This document shows positions 52,893-64,000 of a stretch of DNA of 64,000 bases, piece after piece; positions within the stretch are counted from its first letter, which is position 1; the number at the start of each line of letters is the position of its first letter. Position numbers and translations under genes: made by a program. The stretch is from Scylla paramamosain (taxonomy: Eukaryota; Arthropoda; Malacostraca; Decapoda; Portunidae): positions 4,312,986 through 4,376,985 of the forward strand of contig NC_087173.1 of NCBI RefSeq assembly GCF_035594125.1, given 5' to 3'. The notes under the pieces are model-generated. The model was not told the DNA's origin. It searched no databases and saw only the letters and a program-made list of their open reading frames with translations.

Positions 52893-53788
52893 GGTGAGCA
52901 AGGATACAAATGAATCTAGACTTTCTATTTAACTTGATTAATAATGCGTACTTGAGTTGCGCTACTTTATTTAATGTTGTTTTCTGTTACAGTACATAAA
53001 TATTAGCTATAAAAAGTTGTCCAGTTGAATAACTATATTTTTCTTTCCTGTAGTACTTGTTACCTAAGTTAATAATTTTCTCACGTTGCCTTTTTTTCTT
53101 CAGTACACGCACGTGGAATATAACATATAACAAAACATTTATTATATCACGTTAACTTTTATAACGTACAAGCTGAAACCCTTTGCGAATCAAGATCATA
53201 CAAAAGGCTAGATTAAGTTTTCGCTATGAAATCTTCTCAAGCAAAATAGAATAATCCGTTATAGATTTAGAGTATAATCATTATGACACCACTGGCAGCA
53301 AGAGGAATGAACCACAAGTAAAAACCCTTTAATGTACTTTTGTTAATTAAGACGGTGCAGTTACATTAAGCAACAAGTGTCGTACTCTCTCTGGAGGTGG
53401 AAGGGGCGAGAGTAATCAGGGAAAATCCACATCGTGTTCTCAATGCCACGCTCCCTCAATCACGACTGAGTTGTCTGGAGAAGGAAATAATCACAAATCA
53501 AAGACGATCCAGAGGGAATGTATTTCGGTGGGGGCCTTGGAGATCTACGTGGCTGTTTCATCTATTAAGGAGGGAGTCTCTTCATCTCGGCAAATGGCTC
53601 GTTGCATCCAGCCTTACACACCGGCGGCCTTTGGAGCGACCGTAAACTTCCCAGGGAGTGAGAGAGGATCCGCGCTCCCCCGGACACTTAATGGCGGCTC
53701 AGTAATGAACAAATCACCCATAATGGCTCTCAATGGTGCTGGATCAAAAGGTATTCGTGTTAAAGAAGACCACTTTTCCTTAGGAGGG

Positions 53789-53790
<2 letters not shown>
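52891..53790. other. No gene recognised
   Basis: AT-rich to 53340, then more mixed. A 135-codon frame at 53471-53878 has about 107 non-repetitive codons before running into the GT tract; no family recognised. Confidence 0.45.
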
Positions 53791-53876
<86 letters not shown>

Positions 53877-54059
53877 AGGTCGGTTTATGTTTCCGGGATC
53901 TTGCTATTGTTGTTAGTTTTCTTATTTTGTTTTTTGAGTGAAAATCTGTTGGCAGTGTTTCTTTCATTGAATTTGCACTGATTCAAGCCTTCATATTCTG
54001 ATTTCATTGCTGCATATTGCCTGTATGGGATTTACATATTTATCTAGTTAAGTGTTTTC

Positions 54060-54117
<58 letters not shown>
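53791..54117. repeat. Two (GT)n tracts
   Basis: GT at 53791-53874 and 54064-54117. Confidence 0.95.
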
Positions 54118-54119
<2 letters not shown>

Positions 54120-54299
54120 GCCGACGTTCTCTCTCTCACGGCGCTGTGAAAACTTAAAGCTAAACACACCCCGTACCTTCGCCTCGCCTCACAACTTTGT
54201 TTCTTTGGGATTCAGGGAACGTTTCGGACACTGAGGTCAGTTGGCAGCACATAAAGTACCTTGTCAGCCGCGTTTGTCTCGATCCGATCGCTGAGTGAA

Positions 54300-54650
54300 A
54301 CTGGGAAAGAAAAGAAGAAAAAGAGTAACATTTGACTGCTTTGTTTTATGTCTTCAAAATAAGTGACTTGTGCTGCACCTTAATCATTTATATATAGAAG
54401 TAAATAAAACTACATACAGGGAACGTGCAAACGATGAGGAGAAGCGTTTTAAGTCTTCAAAATGTGCAACGTACTCGTAGATATATTATACCCTATATAT
54501 ATGTATAAAAGTAAGATAAGACTGCATATAGGGAACTTGCGGACGATAAACAGAAGAGTAACATACAACTGCTCTACTTTGGGACTTCATAACTTGTAAC
54601 TACTCGTACCTTAATTATTCCTGTCTAAAAATAAGATGGGATACTTAACT
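54300..54650. repeat. Degenerate ~120-bp tandem array, three units
   Basis: Anchors CTGGGAAAG (54301), CAGGGAACGTGC (54417) and TAGGGAACTTGC (54539), each followed by AGAAG, a TAACATNTGACTGCT-like or shortened block, CTTCAAAA/CTTCATAA and AGTAARATAARACT. Confidence 0.75.
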
Positions 54651-54750
54651 CACCTGGTTGACAGTTTAGAGGCTTAGTTTAGTTCAAGGTTCGGCAATGC
54701 TATTCGTGTTGGTATCATTGCTAAACCTTTTCCTTCGTATTCAGTAGAAA

Positions 54751-54953
54751 TTACACGCTACAACTACTTCATATTTCATCGTTTTTTTGCACAACACACA
54801 CACACATAATCTTTTCACCTGTGATACGAAACACCAGCCACTTATTACAGCAGTCAACACTAGTACACCCACGCTGTACACTGCTATTGCACTACGGATC
54901 ATCTCCAGGGATTTCCTCTCCAGACACTACACTCGAAACGACCCACACTTCTG
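54751..54953 (+). repeat. Dispersed repeat, copy A
   Basis: Matches 58214-58420 in order: CTTCATATT, a T run, ACACACAC, CTTYTCAC, ATMCGAAA, CAGTCAACRCTA, CCCACRCTGTAC, CTATTGCAC, GATCATCTCC-like, CTACACTCRAAACG. Same orientation. Confidence 0.8.
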
Positions 54954-55834
<881 letters not shown>

Positions 55835-56071
55835 GTACGTTCGTAGGCGTGTGTCAATCCAAAAGAAGAGGGAAGGGAAAAGTTTGAAAAGAAGGCGGTA
55901 TGGGAGACGAGAAAAGGTGCCAAAAGTATGATGATAAAGGGAATGAAGGCAGACAAGAAGGAATGTGAGGTTAGCACGCTGGAGACACGAGAGGCGCCGT
56001 CCTTTGGTTGGAAGTTACGAGTAGAGGCGAGGAATACAGAGCAGTGAGTGTGCGTGAGATGGAAGAGAAAG

Positions 56072-58099
<2,028 letters not shown>

Positions 58100-58420
58100 G
58101 CAGCACAGAATATCCCCCGGTTTTTCTACACGGCACAAACACCTAACATTCTCACCTCGGATACGATACACAACCTCTTTACTTAGCACAGCTCCCTACG
58201 CTATTGCAACACACCGCTCTACACACAACTGATACACTTCATATTACTTTTTTTTATATAACACACACGTAACCTTCTCACGTAGGATCCGAAAAACTAG
58301 CCACTTTTCCCTCTTTTCACAACAGTCAACGCTATAACGCCCACACTGTACTATTGCACCATAGATCACCTCCCTGCTTCCTGTACAGTCTCTACACTCA
58401 AAACGGCCTTCACATCGGAT
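58100..58420 (+). repeat. Dispersed repeat, copy B plus an upstream partial copy
   Basis: The main copy at 58214-58420 matches 54751-54953. A partial copy at about 58100-58225 carries CTCACCTCGGATACGATACAC and CGCTATTGCAACAC, offset about 126 bp. Confidence 0.75.
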
Positions 58421-58651
58421 GCAACACACTAACCATTCATTTTTACAGCATTCATCATTTATACAGGCATACTGCATGCTGCTCTTGGACCTTCGTCTCA
58501 CCCACCAGTTTTCTGTTTCTTTTGCGCCACAGGAACTCCTTGTTGAGGCGCCACTCACTATTTTATTATAGCCAAGATAGTTACAACTCTCAACCAGGTG
58601 TGAGGAAGGATCAGCTAAGAAATATGTTCATTACTCTCTTGTAATTGATTG

Positions 58652-59279
<628 letters not shown>

Positions 59280-59890
59280 TCACAGGACACAGAGATGATT
59301 AAGCGGATTCTCACGGGTGTCTTTTCCTACTGGTGGTGCAGAATTCTTGTTAAACTGTCGCGAGAACAATACAAACACCCCTTAAAACACAAATATCTTC
59401 CTTTACAGCGGGTAGAAAAGTGGAAATACTCGTAAGACGCCAAAACGTTTAGGGATACAGACCATAATCCCTACATAACTACACAGCTCCAGGAACAACC
59501 ATGACCTTAAGACCACTGTTTCTAAATGCTTTGGAGTCTCACCAGGACTATTTTTAAAGGCCACACAAGAGATAAGTCAAATTCTCTTGTGTATTTTTTC
59601 CCTTTGTATGCGCAGGATTCCTATTGATACATCACTAAAACTGTGAAATCACTCTTGAGAAAAATTGTAACTTCTACTGCAGTATTCGAGATGATAGATG
59701 GTAAAGTTTAAGGATACGAAAGATTAATCAAATCCTCCCCCTCTTTTTTTTTTTTTTTTTCCTTTCCCCTGTGCAGAATCCTTGTTAATATATCACTACA
59801 AATATGGAAGTAGTCCTGAAAAAAAAATTCCAGATGAGGTTTGGTAAAATTTGAAGATAAGTTAATTTTTTCTGGAGTAGTACGAAGAAA
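59280..59890. repeat. Degenerate tandem array, three units
   Basis: GTGCAGAATTCTTGTTA near 59337, GCGCAGGATTCCTATTGA near 59611 and GTGCAGAATCCTTGTTA near 59771. Each is preceded by TTTTCC-rich sequence and followed by GTTTARGGATAC-like blocks (59447, 59706, weaker 59848). The last two are about 161 bp apart. Confidence 0.72.
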
Positions 59891-61256
<1,366 letters not shown>

Positions 61257-61566
61257 TCCTCCTCCTCCTCCTCCTCCTCCTCCTCCTCCTCCTCCTCCTC
61301 CTCCTCCTCCTCCTCCTCCTCCTCCTCCTCCTTCTCCTCCTTTTTCTCTTCTTCTTCCTCTTTTTCTTCTTTTTTCTTTTAGTTCTTTTCATTCTCCTCC
61401 TCCTCCTCCTCTTCCTCTTCCTCGTCTTCCTCCTCCTCCTCTTCCTCTTCCTCTTCCTCTTCTTCCTCCTCTTCTTCCTCCTCCTCCTCCTCCTCCTCCT
61501 CCTCCTCCTCCTCCTCCTCCTCCTCCTCCTCCTCCTCCTCCTCCTCCTCCTCCTCCTCCTCCTCCT
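61257..61566. repeat. Interrupted (CCT)n region
   Basis: CCT at 61257-61332 and 61477-61566, joined by CTT/CTCTTC variants. The resulting 232-codon Leu-rich frame (61082-61780) is an artefact. Confidence 0.94.
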
Positions 61567-61626
61567 AATCAAATTTGACTCCGATGTAAAATTCCACTCA
61601 TATTTTAAATTAATTTCCAACAATAT

Positions 61627-61764
<138 letters not shown>

Positions 61765-61781
61765 CCTTGAGAATGATTGAT

Positions 61782-61846
61782 CGAGAATCTTTACGACATT
61801 TTAAAACATGTGTATATTTTTTACCAATATTTGTGAAAGATTCTCG
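61782..61846. repeat. Short inverted repeat
   Basis: CGAGAATCTTT at 61782-61792 is the exact reverse complement of AAAGATTCTCG at 61836-61846, with a 43-bp loop. No poly-T follows, so a terminator reading is not supported. Confidence 0.6.
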
Positions 61847-61899
61847 CCACCTTACGCGGGAAGAACTTAAAGAAACCTCCCTCGAGAGAAGATAAGCTC

Positions 61900-62226
61900 T
61901 CCTCCTCCTCCTCCTCCTCCTCCTCCTCCTCCTCCTCCTCCTCCTCCTCCTCCTCCTCCTCCACTTCCTCTTCCTTTTCTTCGGAGTCCTCCTCCTCTTC
62001 CTCTTCCTTTTCTTCCTTCTCTTCTGACTCCTACTCCTCTTCTGACTCCTTTTGTTGTTGTTGTTGTTGTTGTTTTTGTTGTTGTTTTATTGTAATAGTG
62101 GTGGTAGTTTTTAGTTGTTTTCTTCTTTTTCTTTTTGTTCTTGTTCTGCTCTTTTCGTTTTCCTTCTCTTCCTTTCCCCTCCTCCTCCTCCTCCTCCTCC
62201 TCCTCCTCCTCCTCCTCCTCCTCCTC
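61900..62226. repeat. (CTC)n, CTCTTC and (TTG)n/(TCC)n series
   Basis: CTC at 61900-61962, degenerate CTCTTC to 62050, TTG at 62051-62085, TCC at 62177-62226. Confidence 0.93.

Positions 62227-64000
<1,774 letters not shown>

Noticed and set aside
53471..53878. 135-codon frame with about 107 non-repetitive codons
   Set aside because: Ends only inside a GT tract, no family recognised, no splice signals I could defend.

Overview
This window looks like non-coding, repeat-saturated DNA from a eukaryotic nuclear genome, most likely an arthropod and plausibly a decapod crustacean. That is an inference from very dense, long (GA)n, (CA)n and (TCC)n microsatellites, TTAGG-type motifs in a decayed satellite, and a PIF/Harbinger transposon remnant whose DNA-binding protein is of the MADF type. 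I see no bacterial-style operon, no rRNA, tRNA or CRISPR array, and no convincing host protein-coding gene or exon. Nearly all long open frames are artefacts of dinucleotide and trinucleotide repeats: (CA)n reads as His-Thr or Cys-Val, (GA)n as Glu-Arg or Ser-Leu, and (TCC)n as poly-Ser, Leu or Pro, often open in several frames and on both strands.

The one gene-like locus is at 27114-28070. It is a 951-bp PIF/Harbinger-type DNA transposon with 16-bp terminal inverted repeats (14 of 16 matching) flanked by TTA target-site duplications. Its left half encodes a MADF/Myb-like DNA-binding domain on the + strand. Its right half encodes the N-terminal part of a Harbinger transposase on the - strand. 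The two frames meet head-on near 27580-27595, so the element is probably an internal-deletion derivative that lost the C-terminal part of both proteins, including the transposase catalytic core. A 37-bp near-perfect palindrome and an inverted 15-bp subterminal motif lie inside its ends.

The rest of the window alternates two kinds of tandem repeat. The first is young, pure microsatellites: an uninterrupted (AC)n tract of about 822 bp at 56788-57609, a (GA)n tract of about 191 bp at 56075-56265, an (AC)n-(TCAC)n-(TC)n compound at 44815-45127, and several inverted CT/GA or GT/AC pairs. The second is old, degenerate tandem arrays visible in what first looks like unique sequence. These include short-unit arrays of roughly 26-50 bp (1473-1858, 4281-4465, 12000-12600, 35210-35770, 37248-37840) and longer-unit arrays of roughly 110-170 bp (17400-18110, 23090-23700, 32760-33010, 36030-36860, 40890-41200, 43750-44090, 48490-49240, 50824-51060, 54300-54650, 58100-58420, 59280-59890). 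Three sequence-unrelated two-copy duplications share a 158-bp offset between anchor motifs.

The region therefore reads as an intergenic or intronic landscape shaped by replication slippage and local tandem duplication, with one transposon insertion. I did not find a clear undescribed functional system. The most notable items are the chimeric Harbinger derivative, the giant AC tract, the hybrid TCAC compound repeat and the pervasive decayed arrays. Coordinates of degenerate arrays are by eye and approximate.
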